DNA of 64,000 nt, from contig MOEB01000004.1 of NCBI GenBank assembly GCA_001939945.1, positions 124,001 to 188,000 of the forward strand, given 5' to 3'. The notes under the pieces are model-generated. The model did not search any database and had not been told where the DNA came from. It worked only from the letters and a program-made list of their open reading frames with translations. The stretch is from Aerophototrophica crusticola. Lineage in GTDB: Bacteria > Pseudomonadota > Alphaproteobacteria > Azospirillales > Azospirillaceae. Positions 49,973 through 57,892 of this stretch are shown here, piece after piece. Positions within the stretch are counted from its first letter, which is position 1. Each line of letters begins with the position of its first letter. The translations under genes and the position numbers were made by a program.

Positions 49973-50286
49973 TGGACCGCAAGAAGGCCGAGGCCCATAT
50001 CAGGTTCCTGGCAGAGGTGGACCGGATCGCCTTGACGGCCCACGCGATGGTACGGAACCCCGGTGCCGGGAAACAGCCCCTGACGCGGGAACAGATCAAG
50101 CGTTGCCTGATCCACGGCTCGGTCGTCGAGGGTCCTGTGCCCGACCTGCGGGAGCCGAACGGGTGGAAGTTCACCATGCGGCGGTTCCGGACCGGTGAGG
50201 CGCACGAGGTTGCCGGGGTCTTGGTCGTCGAACGGAAAATCCTGGTGATCACCGGCTACGAGTGGGTGAAGCCGGGACGCGCATAG
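49972..50286 (+). CDS. DUF4258 family toxin-like protein
   Basis: A 104-residue protein (MDRKKAEAHIRFLAEVDRIALTAHAMVRN...). Blocks LTREQIKRCLIHGSVVEGPVPD and MRRFRTGEAHEVAGVLVVERKILVITGYEW are typical of DUF4258, a RelE-like toxin family. I use ATG at 49972; GTG at 49966 is possible. The HTH gene follows 18 bases later, a toxin-first arrangement. Confidence 0.78.
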   Translation: MDRKKAEAHIRFLAEVDRIALTAHAMVRNPGAGKQPLTREQIKRCLIHGSVVEGPVPDLREPNGWKFTMRRFRTGEAHEVAGVLVVERKILVITGYEWVKPGRA

Positions 50287-50304
50287 GCTGGGGAAGCAGG
50301 GATC

Positions 50305-50769
50305 ATGGCGAAAGCGGTTGGCGCGGACCGGCACCATTACCTGGAAAGCGGCTTGGATTATGTCTGGCTGTCCACCGGCTTCACGCGGGAGGAGACGGCC
50401 CATGGCCCCGCGGTCATGGTCGAGAACGCGACGGCCCTGGACCGGGCCATTGCCCTCGTCATCATTCGGCGCCGGCGGCACCTGACGGGGCAGGAGGTGC
50501 GGTTCCTGCGGGGCCTGATGGACATGACCCAGGAGGAGTTGGGTACCCTCCTGGGCAAGGACGCCCAGTCCGTCGCCCGGTGGGAGAAGTCCAAGACCAG
50601 CATCCCGCCCACCGAAGACAGGGCCCTACGCCAGATCTTCCTCGAGCATGTCGGTGAGCGGCAGCCCTTCACGGAGACGGCCCGCCAAGTCTCTGCCATC
50701 CGGGATGATGTTGGCGCCCTGATCGCGACAGGCACCGGCAAAGGCCAGTGGGCCGTGACCGAGGCCTGA
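50305..50769 (+). CDS. MqsA-like HTH antitoxin
   Basis: A 154-residue regulator. It has the start HHYLESGLDYVWLSTGF often found in such antitoxins, and a Xre-type HTH (LTGQEVRFLRGLMDMTQEELGTLLGKDAQSVARWEKSKTSIPP, about 59-101). No zinc-binding Cys pair is seen, unlike E. coli MqsA. It probably represses its own operon and neutralises the DUF4258 protein. Confidence 0.8.
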   Translation: MAKAVGADRHHYLESGLDYVWLSTGFTREETAHGPAVMVENATALDRAIALVIIRRRRHLTGQEVRFLRGLMDMTQEELGTLLGKDAQSVARWEKSKTSIPPTEDRALRQIFLEHVGERQPFTETARQVSAIRDDVGALIATGTGKGQWAVTEA

Positions 50770-50851
50770 TGGCCATGCCAGCGCCGGGCCCGGTCCCCTG
50801 TGCGTGGCCGTGCATGTATCCGCAAGCTTGGCCCGGTGTTGGCTGCCCCCC

Positions 50852-51067
50852 CTATGCCTTGCCCAGAAGGCGCAGGATGGAGTGGGTCACGCCGTAGAGC
50901 AGCAGGACCATGATGCACAGGTAAAAGACCTTCACCCCACGGTCGAGCTTGTCCTCCGGTGGGCGGGCGGGGGTCTTGGAGTCGGGTGGGGTGGGGGGCA
51001 TCCGGCTGTCTCCTCCGTCCTCTGGTGATGCTCCAACAGCGCCGGCCCCCTCCCTTGGCAGCGGCAT
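50852..51067 (-). CDS. Small single-span membrane protein next to a LexA box
   Basis: A 71-residue protein with a disordered Pro/Asp-rich N-terminus (MPLPREGAGAVGASPEDGG...) and one C-terminal membrane span (about 47-66, VKVFYLCIMVLLLYGVTHSIL). GGGGGAGA precedes the start. The LexA box at 51093-51107 lies 26 bases upstream, between this gene and imuB. Small SOS-induced membrane proteins in Alphaproteobacteria (for example SidA of Caulobacter) inhibit division; similarity of role here is only inference. Family not recognised. Confidence 0.6.
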   Translation of the reverse strand: MPLPREGAGAVGASPEDGGDSRMPPTPPDSKTPARPPEDKLDRGVKVFYLCIMVLLLYGVTHSILRLLGKA

Positions 51068-51092
51068 CTTGACTCTCCCCCTTTTGCGGTAT

Positions 51093-51107
51093 GTTCTTGT
51101 TTTGTTC
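51093..51107. promoter_or_regulatory. LexA (SOS) box GTTC-N7-GTTC
   Basis: GTTCTTGTTTTGTTC matches exactly the alphaproteobacterial LexA site GTTC-N7-GTTC; a further GTTC follows at 51109-51112. It lies 64 bases upstream of imuB and 26 bases upstream of the divergent small membrane protein gene. Confidence 0.88.
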
Positions 51108-51170
51108 TGTTCTTGTTGAGGCTCGGGTCCCGAGGGGGGCCAAGGGGGCCAAAGGGGGAAGTACCGCGCC

Positions 51171-53024
51171 ATGTCGCCCGCCAGTCCACGCCGCATTCTG
51201 TCGCTCTGGCTGCCGTGCCTCGCCACGGACCGGTTGCGACGCCGCCTGGGCACGGACCCGGGCCGGCCGCTGGTGGCCGTGGCGGCGGAGCGGGGACGGC
51301 TGACCGTGGCCGCCGCGGACCGGCTGGCCCAGGCCGCCGGGGTGGGGCCGGGCCTGCCCCTGGCCGACGCCCGGGCGCTGGAACCCGGGCTGGCGGTGGC
51401 GGATGCGGACCCGGCGGGCGATTCGGCGGCGTTGGGCCGGCTCTGCGACTGGGCCCAGCGCTATACTCCCGTGACCGCCATCGACCCGGCGGAGCAGGTG
51501 GTGCTGGGGGCCGGCGGGCTGTGGCTGGACGTGACCGGCTGCACCCACCTGTTCGGGGGGGAGGCGGGACTGCTGGAGGACCTCGCCCTGCGGCTGGAGC
51601 GGGCGGGGCTGGAGTCGCGCGTCGCCATCGCCGACACGGCCGGCGCGGCCTGGGCCCTGGCGCGGTTCGGCGGGCCGGAGCCCTGGCCCCTGATCGCCCC
51701 GCCGGGGGACCAGGGGCTGCTGCTGGCACCCCTGCCGGTGGCCGCCCTGCGCCTGCCTGCCATCACCGCGTCCGGGCTGAAGCGGGTGGGGCTGCGCCGG
51801 GTGGGGAACCTTGCCGCCGTGCCGCGGGCCGCCCTGGCCGGGCGCTACGGGCCCCTGGTGGCGCAACGGCTGGACCAGGCCTTGGGGACGGCGGAGGAGG
51901 CCCTGTCCCCCCGCCGGGCCGTGCCGCCCCATGTCACCCGCCTCGCCTTCGCCGAGCCCGTCAGCACGCCGGAGGACATGCGCCGCTGCCTGCAGCACCT
52001 GCTGTCCCAGGTTTGCAAGGGGCTGGAGGCGGCCGGGCAGGGGGCCCGCCGGCTGGTCCTGTCCGCCTGGCGGGTGGACGGCGGCATCGACACCCCGCCC
52101 CAGCTGCTGGAGGCCGGCACCAGCCGCCCCAACCGCGACCCCGCCCACCTGCTGCGCCTGTTCGAGCCCAAGCTGGACACGCTGGAGCCCGGCCCCGGCT
52201 TCGAGGTCATGGCCCTCACCGTGCCCGCGGCCGACGACTACCACCCGGAACAGGCCAGCCTGCCCCCCGCCGCCCTGAAACCCCCGGCCCCGCCGGCCAA
52301 CGTGGTGCGGTTCCCTCTCCCTGGGGAGAGGGTGGCCCGGCCACAGGCCGGGACGGGTGAGGGAGGTGGTAGCAGCAACAAATCCCCCTCTCCCCCCCGG
52401 GGAGAGGGTCGGGGTGAGGGGGTGCCGGAAGCAGGCCGACTGTCCCCCTCTCCCCAGGGAGAGGGAAAGGTGGCTGACCTCAACACCCTGCCCTGGACCG
52501 GGCCCCTGCGGCCGGCCAAGCCGGTGCGGGTGCGGCGGGTCTCCCTGGCGCCGCCGGTGCCGGAGCTGGTGGACCAGGTCGGCTCCCGCCTGGGTCTGGC
52601 CCAGGTGCGCCGGCCCCTGCCGCGGGAAAGCTGGTGGCCGGAGCGGGCGGTGGATTTGCGCCCGGCGGATGCCCCCGCCGACAAGGAGGACAGCCCCGCC
52701 GGGGAGCCCCGCCCCTGGCCTGCCGACCGGCCGCGCCCGGTCCGCCTGCTGCGCCGGCCGGAACCCATCCAGGTGACCGCCATGGTCCCCGACGCCCCAC
52801 CCGCCGGTTTCACTTGGCGCGGCACGCCCTACCGCGTCCGCGTGGCGGAGGGGCCGGAGCGGCTGTCGCCCGAATGGTGGCGCCGCCTGAACCAGCCCGA
52901 CGCCGCCCTGCGCGACTATTACCGGGTGGAAGAACAGGGCGGCCGCCGCTTCTGGCTATACCGCCTGGGCCTGTTCGACGACCCGGTGCCACCGACCTGG
53001 TACCTGCATGGCGTGTGGGGGTGA
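51171..53024 (+). CDS. imuB: ImuB, Y-family polymerase-like mutasome protein, with repeat insert
   Basis: A 617-residue protein of the DinB/UmuC fold (RRILSLWLPCLATDRLRRRLG; LGAGGLWLDVTGCTHLFGGE; helix-hairpin LKRVGLRRVGNLAAVPRAALAGRYG) with the ImuB C-terminus (TWRGTPYRVRVAEGPERLSPEWWR). Catalytic acidic residues are poorly kept, as in other ImuB proteins, which recruit DnaE2 to the beta clamp. Residues about 381-433 are encoded by a CCCTCTCC-type palindromic repeat (52312-52468) and read as Gly/Pro/Glu/Ser-rich. Normal ImuB proteins are around 500 residues. A LexA box lies upstream. imuA is not present. Confidence 0.88.
   Translation: MSPASPRRILSLWLPCLATDRLRRRLGTDPGRPLVAVAAERGRLTVAAADRLAQAAGVGPGLPLADARALEPGLAVADADPAGDSAALGRLCDWAQRYTPVTAIDPAEQVVLGAGGLWLDVTGCTHLFGGEAGLLEDLALRLERAGLESRVAIADTAGAAWALARFGGPEPWPLIAPPGDQGLLLAPLPVAALRLPAITASGLKRVGLRRVGNLAAVPRAALAGRYGPLVAQRLDQALGTAEEALSPRRAVPPHVTRLAFAEPVSTPEDMRRCLQHLLSQVCKGLEAAGQGARRLVLSAWRVDGGIDTPPQLLEAGTSRPNRDPAHLLRLFEPKLDTLEPGPGFEVMALTVPAADDYHPEQASLPPAALKPPAPPANVVRFPLPGERVARPQAGTGEGGGSSNKSPSPPRGEGRGEGVPEAGRLSPSPQGEGKVADLNTLPWTGPLRPAKPVRVRRVSLAPPVPELVDQVGSRLGLAQVRRPLPRESWWPERAVDLRPADAPADKEDSPAGEPRPWPADRPRPVRLLRRPEPIQVTAMVPDAPPAGFTWRGTPYRVRVAEGPERLSPEWWRRLNQPDAALRDYYRVEEQGGRRFWLYRLGLFDDPVPPTWYLHGVWG
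52312..52468. repeat. CCCTCTCC/GGAGAGGG inverted repeat, copy 2 (inside imuB)
   Basis: CCCTCTCCCTGGGGAGAGGG, then GACGGGTGAGGGAGG, then CCCCTCTCCCCCCCGGGGAGAGGG, GGGGTGAGGG and CCCCTCTCCCCAGGGAGAGGG. It is nested within the imuB frame without breaking it. The same words occur at 16226-16372 and 57893-58045, both intergenic. Confidence 0.85.
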
Positions 53025-53333
53025 GGGCACTATGGCTCACGCCCGTTCCTGTCATGACTCCGGCACTTTGGTAGGCCGAACCGCCGTACGACCGTCCCCT
53101 CCCCCAGGGGGCAGGGCTATCGCATATGGCGCTCGACCCGCTTCCGCCCGGCAAACATCGAACTCTGCTAAGCGCGTTCCGGGCAGAATCGCTATCCGAA
53201 GAGCGGTTCCAAATGCACGGAACGTACTTGGGATTTTCATATGCGATAGCCCTGCCCCTCTGGGGGAGGGGACGCCTGTACGACGGTTCGACCCTTGTGA
53301 TGATCGGAAGGCTGACAAGGGTGAGGGGCAAGC
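53025..53333. repeat. Large inverted repeat between imuB and dnaE2
   Basis: Left arm about 53074-53128 (GGCCGAACCGCCGTACG...CGCATATG) and right arm about 53238-53293 (CATATGCGATAGCCCTGCC...GTACGACGGTTCGACC) are imperfect reverse complements of about 50 bases around a 109-base middle. It resembles a small non-autonomous element. No gene is visible in the gap. Confidence 0.7.
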
Positions 53334-56300
53334 ATGACCCCCTACGCCGAACTCCAGGTCACCACCAACTACAGCTTCCTCGAGGGCGCCAGCCATGCGG
53401 AGGAGCTGGTGCTGACGGCCGCTTCCATGGGCATGCGGGCCATCGGGGTGGCGGACCGCAACACCCTGGCCGGGGTGGTGCGGGCGCATGTGGCGGCGAA
53501 GACGACGGGCTTCCGGGTGGTGGTGGGGGCGCGGCTGGACCTGACGGATGGGCCGGGCCTGCTGTGCTTCCCGCGGGACCGGGCCGCCTATGGGCGGCTG
53601 TCGCGGCTGCTCAGCCTGGGCAAGCGGCGGGCGCCGAAGGGGGAATGCTTCATCGGCCGCGACGACGTGCGCGACCACGCGCAGGGCCAGGTGCTGGTCC
53701 TGCTGCCGCCCTGGGAGGCGGACGCGGGCTTCGAGGCGGACTTGGCCGATTACCGCCACCGCTTCGGTCGCGACCTGTACCTGGCCCTGACCCATCGCTA
53801 CCAGGGCAGCGACGCGCGGCGGCTGGCCTGGCTGGCGGGGTTGGCGGCCCGGCACCGGGTGCCCACGGTGGCCACCAACGACGTGCTGTACCACCACCCG
53901 GCCCGGCGTCCCCTGCAGGACGTGATGACCTGCATCCGGGACGGGGTGACCATCCAGACGGCGGGTTTCCGGCTGAACGCCAACGCGGAGCGGCACCTGA
54001 AGCATCCGCGGGAAATGGCCCGCCTGTTCGCCGCCTATCCCGACGCCCTGGCCCGCACGATGGAGATCGCGGAGGCCTGCCGCTTCAACCTGGACGAGCT
54101 TCGCCACGAATACCCGGAGGAGGTCGCCCCCGGCGGCGACCCCCAGGCGGTGCTGGAACGGCTGACCTGGGAAGGGGCGGCGGACCGTTATCCCGACGGC
54201 GTGCCGGACGACGTGGCCGCCCAGCTTCGCCATGAGCTGAACCTTATCGGGGAGATGAGGTACGCGCCCTTCTTCCTGACGGTGCATGACATCGTGCGTT
54301 TCGCCCGCAGCCAGGAGATCCTCTGCCAGGGCCGCGGCTCCGCTGCCAACTCCGCCGTCTGCTACTGCCTGGGCATCACCTCCATCGACCCGGTGCGCTC
54401 GGGCCTGCTGTTCGAGCGCTTCATCTCCGCCGCCCGGAACGAGCCGCCGGACATCGACGTGGATTTCGAGCATGAGCGGCGGGAGGAGGTGATCCAATAC
54501 ATCTATGGGAAATACGGCCGCGACCGGGCCGGCTTGGCCGCCACGGTGATCTGCTACCGCGCCCGCGGCGCGATCCGTGAAGTGGGCAAGGCCATGGGCC
54601 TGTCGCTGGACATGGTGGGCCGGCTGGCCGGCTCCGTCTGGGGTTGGGGAAAGGAGGGCATCGACGTGGAGCATGCCCGCCAAGCCGGGCTGGACCCCGA
54701 CGACCCCCTGCTGAACCGGACCATCGCGCTGGCGAAGGAGCTGGTGGGCTTCCCCCGCCACCTTTCCCAGCATGTGGGCGGGTTCCTGATCACCCGCGGA
54801 CCTTTGTCGGAGATGGTGCCCATCCTGAACGCCAGCATGGAGGGCCGCACCAACATCGAGTGGGACAAGGACGACATCGAGGCGCTGAACCTGCTGAAGG
54901 TGGACGTGCTGGCCTTGGGCATGCTGACCTGCATCCGCAAGGCCTTCGACCTGATCGACCGGCATTACGGCCGGCGCTACGACCTGGCCAGCGTGCCGGC
55001 GGAGCAGAAGCCCGTCTACGACATGCTCTGCAAGGCGGACAGCCTGGGCGTGTTCCAGGTGGAAAGCCGGGCGCAGATGACCATGCTGCCCCGCCTGCGC
55101 CCGAGGAGGTTTTATGACCTGGTGATCGAGGTCGCCATCGTCCGCCCCGGCCCCATCCAGGGCGACATGGTCCACCCCTACCTGCGCCGCCGCCAGGGGA
55201 TCGAGCCGGTAACCTACCCTTCCGCGGCGTTGGAGGCGGTGCTGGGCAAGACCCTGGGCGTGCCCCTGTTCCAGGAACAAGCCATGAAGATCGCCATCGT
55301 CGCCGCCGGCTTCAGCCCGGAGGATGCCGACCGGCTGCGCCGGGCCATGGCGACGTTCAAGAAGTATGGCGACGTCAGCAGATTCCGTGAGCAGTTCATC
55401 AACGGCATGCTGGAGCGCAACTACCCCCAGGACTTCGCTGAGCGCTGCTTCAAGCAGATCGAGGGGTTCGGCACCTACGGCTTCCCGGAAAGCCACGCCG
55501 CCAGCTTCGCCCTGCTGGTCTATGTCTCCGCCTGGGTCAAGTGCTTCCACCCGGACGTCTTCGCCTGCGCCCTGCTGAACAGCCAACCCATGGGCTTCTA
55601 CGCCCCCGCCCAGATCGTGCGCGACGCGGCGGAGCACGGGGTGGAGGTGCGGGCGGTGGACGTGAACCTGTCGGATTGGGATTCGCGGTTGGAGGATGAT
55701 GTAGGTCGGATTAGCGGCGGACGCCGCGTAATCCGACGGCAATCGGCCGCCCCCGGTGCGTCGGATTACGGCGCTGGCGCGCCTAATCCGACCTACGGCA
55801 CGCTCCCCCTCCGCCTCGGCTTCCGGCAGGTCAAGGGCCTGGCCCAAGAGGAGATGGACCGCCTCACCCTGGAACGCGCGCTGCATGGCCCCTTCCGCGA
55901 CCCGCGGGACCTGTGGCGGCGGGCGGGGCTGCCCATGGCGACGCTGGTGGACCTGGCCCGGGCGGACGCTTTCCGCTCCATGGGCCTGGACCGACGCCAG
56001 GCCCTGTGGGCGGTGGAGGCGCTGGGGGAGGCGCCCCTGCCCCTGTTCGCCAGCCTTCCCGACGGCGGCATCGGGCCGGAGCCGGTTGTGGACCTGCCCG
56101 CCATGCCGGTGGGGGAGCATGTGGTGGAGGATTACGCCACCCTGTCCCTGTCGCTGAAGACCCACCCGCTGGCCCTGCTGCGCGCCAGCATCGCGGAGGC
56201 CCACGCCCCCCGGGCCCGCCGCCACCCGCTGGTGCGGTCGGAAGAGCTGTGGACCTGGCCGGACAAGAAGCGCCTCGCCGTCGCCGGCCTCGTCCTGGTG

Positions 56301-56705
56301 CGCCAGCGGCCGGGCAGCGCCAGCGGCGTGGTGTTCATCACCGTGGAGGACGAGACGGGCGTGGCCAACCTGGTCCTCATGCCCGACCTGTTCGAGAAAT
56401 ACCGCCGCCAGGTGCTGGGCAGCCGCCTGCTGCTCTGCCTGGGCCGGGTGGAGCGGGTGGTAGCCACGGGCAAGGACGTGACCCCCGTCATCCATGTGCG
56501 GGTGGAGGAACTCCAGGACTTCACCCCCAGCCTGCGCCGCTTGGCGGAAGAACCCGAGGCCTTCCAGCCCCGGGTCATGGAAGGCGCCATGGCCAGGGCC
56601 GACGAGGTCCGCCGCCCCGGGATCGACAAGCGCAAGGACCCCAGGGAACGGGAGATGGTCGAGCGGATGGCGAGGGTATTCCCGGATGGGCGAAATTTCA
56701 GGTGA
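53334..56705 (+). CDS. dnaE2: Error-prone DNA polymerase DnaE2 with in-frame repeat insert
   Basis: A 1123-residue C-family polymerase for translesion synthesis. PHP domain at the start (YAELQVTTNYSFLEGASHAEELV; GVADRNTLAGVVRAH), catalytic Asp in PPDIDVDFEHERR near 371, the block ESHAASFALLVYVSAWVKC and a C-terminal OB fold (VVFITVEDETGVANLVLMPDLFEKYR). Residues 790-821 are encoded entirely by repeat copy 5 (55701-55796), placed between VNLSDWDSRLEDD and LPLRLGFRQVKGL, which are adjacent in relatives. The frame is kept (96 bases). It follows imuB and probably acts with it. Confidence 0.93.
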   Translation: MTPYAELQVTTNYSFLEGASHAEELVLTAASMGMRAIGVADRNTLAGVVRAHVAAKTTGFRVVVGARLDLTDGPGLLCFPRDRAAYGRLSRLLSLGKRRAPKGECFIGRDDVRDHAQGQVLVLLPPWEADAGFEADLADYRHRFGRDLYLALTHRYQGSDARRLAWLAGLAARHRVPTVATNDVLYHHPARRPLQDVMTCIRDGVTIQTAGFRLNANAERHLKHPREMARLFAAYPDALARTMEIAEACRFNLDELRHEYPEEVAPGGDPQAVLERLTWEGAADRYPDGVPDDVAAQLRHELNLIGEMRYAPFFLTVHDIVRFARSQEILCQGRGSAANSAVCYCLGITSIDPVRSGLLFERFISAARNEPPDIDVDFEHERREEVIQYIYGKYGRDRAGLAATVICYRARGAIREVGKAMGLSLDMVGRLAGSVWGWGKEGIDVEHARQAGLDPDDPLLNRTIALAKELVGFPRHLSQHVGGFLITRGPLSEMVPILNASMEGRTNIEWDKDDIEALNLLKVDVLALGMLTCIRKAFDLIDRHYGRRYDLASVPAEQKPVYDMLCKADSLGVFQVESRAQMTMLPRLRPRRFYDLVIEVAIVRPGPIQGDMVHPYLRRRQGIEPVTYPSAALEAVLGKTLGVPLFQEQAMKIAIVAAGFSPEDADRLRRAMATFKKYGDVSRFREQFINGMLERNYPQDFAERCFKQIEGFGTYGFPESHAASFALLVYVSAWVKCFHPDVFACALLNSQPMGFYAPAQIVRDAAEHGVEVRAVDVNLSDWDSRLEDDVGRISGGRRVIRRQSAAPGASDYGAGAPNPTYGTLPLRLGFRQVKGLAQEEMDRLTLERALHGPFRDPRDLWRRAGLPMATLVDLARADAFRSMGLDRRQALWAVEALGEAPLPLFASLPDGGIGPEPVVDLPAMPVGEHVVEDYATLSLSLKTHPLALLRASIAEAHAPRARRHPLVRSEELWTWPDKKRLAVAGLVLVRQRPGSASGVVFITVEDETGVANLVLMPDLFEKYRRQVLGSRLLLCLGRVERVVATGKDVTPVIHVRVEELQDFTPSLRRLAEEPEAFQPRVMEGAMARADEVRRPGIDKRKDPREREMVERMARVFPDGRNFR
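55701..55796. repeat. GTAGGTCGGATTAG paired palindromic repeat, copy 5 (inside dnaE2)
   Basis: A complete mirror pair: GTAGGTCGGATTAG at the left, CTAATCCGACCTAC at the right, 96 bases, a multiple of three, with no stop in the dnaE2 frame. It encodes VGRISGGRRV...GAPNPTY. The other copies are 85-94 bases and intergenic or at gene ends. Confidence 0.92.
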
Positions 56706-56746
56706 GAAGTCTTTTCCCAATTTGGGAAACGTGTTAGAGTGCGCCC

Positions 56747-57049
56747 ATGAACATCATCAAGCGTGCCACGCTGGAAGCGTTCTGGACCCGCCATCCGGAG
56801 ACGGAGCAGGCGCTGAAGGAATGGTTCCAGACGGCGCGGACCGCCGATTGGTCCCGTATGGATGACGTGATGCGGGCCTATCCACGGGCCAAGGTGCTGA
56901 ACGGGGAGCGGGCGCGGTTCGAGATCTGCGGCGGCAACTACAGGCTCATCGTCGCGTTCAAATTCACCGCCCGCATCGCCTTCATCAAGTTCATCGGCAC
57001 CCATGCCGAGTATGACCGGGTCGACGCCTTGACCGTCGACCAGTATTGA
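56747..57049 (+). CDS. higB: HigB-type toxin (mRNA interferase)
   Basis: A 100-residue toxin, MNIIKRATLEAFWTRHPETEQALKEWFQTARTADW..., with the family blocks VLNGERARFEICGGNYRLIVAF and AFIKFIGTHAEYDRVDA. HigB cuts mRNA on the ribosome. Toxin before antitoxin, as usual for higBA. This is a different family from the truncated higB near 14.7 kb. Confidence 0.92.
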   Translation: MNIIKRATLEAFWTRHPETEQALKEWFQTARTADWSRMDDVMRAYPRAKVLNGERARFEICGGNYRLIVAFKFTARIAFIKFIGTHAEYDRVDALTVDQY

Positions 57050-57067
57050 GGGGCCAGGAGATCGCCC

Positions 57068-57445
57068 ATGACCGATGCCGTTAAGCCGATCCACACCGAC
57101 GAGGAGCACGCCGCCGCCGTGGCCGAGATCGGGCGGCTGTGGGATGCGGAGCCGGGCACCCCGGAGCATGACAGGCTGGAGGTGCTTGGCATCCTGGTGG
57201 ACACCTATGAAGCCGCCCGCTGGCCCATCGACCCGCCGGACCCGGTGGAGGCCATCAAGGCACGCATGGAGCAGGCCGGCTATACGCGGGGCCAACTGGC
57301 GGACCTGCTGGGCTCCCAATCCCGCGCCACGGAAATCCTTGGCCGCCGCCGCCGCTTGACCATGGACATGGCTTGGAAGCTATCCCAAGCCTGGAAAATC
57401 CCGGCGGAGACCTTGATCCGCCCCTACGAGACCCGGCCTGACTGA
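57068..57445 (+). CDS. higA: HigA-type antitoxin
   Basis: A 125-residue antitoxin. The N-terminal helical part (VKPIHTDEEHAAAVAEIGRLWDAEPGTPEHDRLEVLGILVDTYE) is typical of the antitoxins paired with this HigB; the C-terminal HTH reads YTRGQLADLLGSQSRATEILGRRRRLTMDMAWKL. The arfB start overlaps its stop by one base. It binds the toxin and represses the operon. Confidence 0.92.
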   Translation: MTDAVKPIHTDEEHAAAVAEIGRLWDAEPGTPEHDRLEVLGILVDTYEAARWPIDPPDPVEAIKARMEQAGYTRGQLADLLGSQSRATEILGRRRRLTMDMAWKLSQAWKIPAETLIRPYETRPD

Positions 57446-57864
57446 TGCTCCCCATCACCCCCGCCATCGCCCTGGACGAGGCCGAGTTGCAGGAGAGTTT
57501 CCTGCGGGCCGGCGGGCCCGGGGGGCAGAATGTCAACAAGGTGGAGACGGCGGTGCAGCTCCGGCTGGACGTGGCCAACTCCCCCTCCTTGCCCGACTGG
57601 CTGAAGGAGCGGGTGCGCACCGTGGCGGGCAAGCGGCTGACCGCCGACGGGGTGCTGATCATCACCGCCCAGCAGTTCCGCAGCCAGGAACGGAACCGGG
57701 AGGACGCCCGCACCCGCCTCGTCGCCATCCTGGCCAAGGCCGCCGAGCGCCAAGCCCCCCGCCGCCCCACCCGCCCCACCTGGTCCAGCAAGCAGCAGCG
57801 CATGGAGGGCAAGGCCGTGCGGGCGAAGGTCAAGCAGATGCGGGGGAAGGTGGAGTTCGACTGA
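57445..57864 (+). CDS. arfB: Alternative ribosome-rescue factor ArfB
   Basis: A 139-residue peptidyl-tRNA hydrolase domain protein. The catalytic GGQ is at 26-28 (FLRAGGPGGQNVNKVETAV), and the basic tail RPTRPTWSSKQQRMEGKAVRAKVKQMRGKVEF binds the mRNA channel of stalled ribosomes. It hydrolyses peptidyl-tRNA when tmRNA rescue fails. It follows higA with one-base overlap, a link between toxin-cut mRNA and rescue that is worth noting. Confidence 0.94.
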   Translation: MLPITPAIALDEAELQESFLRAGGPGGQNVNKVETAVQLRLDVANSPSLPDWLKERVRTVAGKRLTADGVLIITAQQFRSQERNREDARTRLVAILAKAAERQAPRRPTRPTWSSKQQRMEGKAVRAKVKQMRGKVEFD

Positions 57865-57892
57865 GGCTTCGCCTATATGGTGGGCCGATGAT

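Noticed and set aside
51113-52360. A 415-codon frame overlapping imuB as a possible imuA
   Set aside because: The product is a Gly/Ala/Pro/Arg-rich shadow of imuB with no RecA-like or SulA-like feature.
53052-56720. A 1222-codon open frame antisense to dnaE2
   Set aside because: It mirrors the codon bias of dnaE2, contains no recognisable domain and covers the repeat as well. High-GC antisense artefact.
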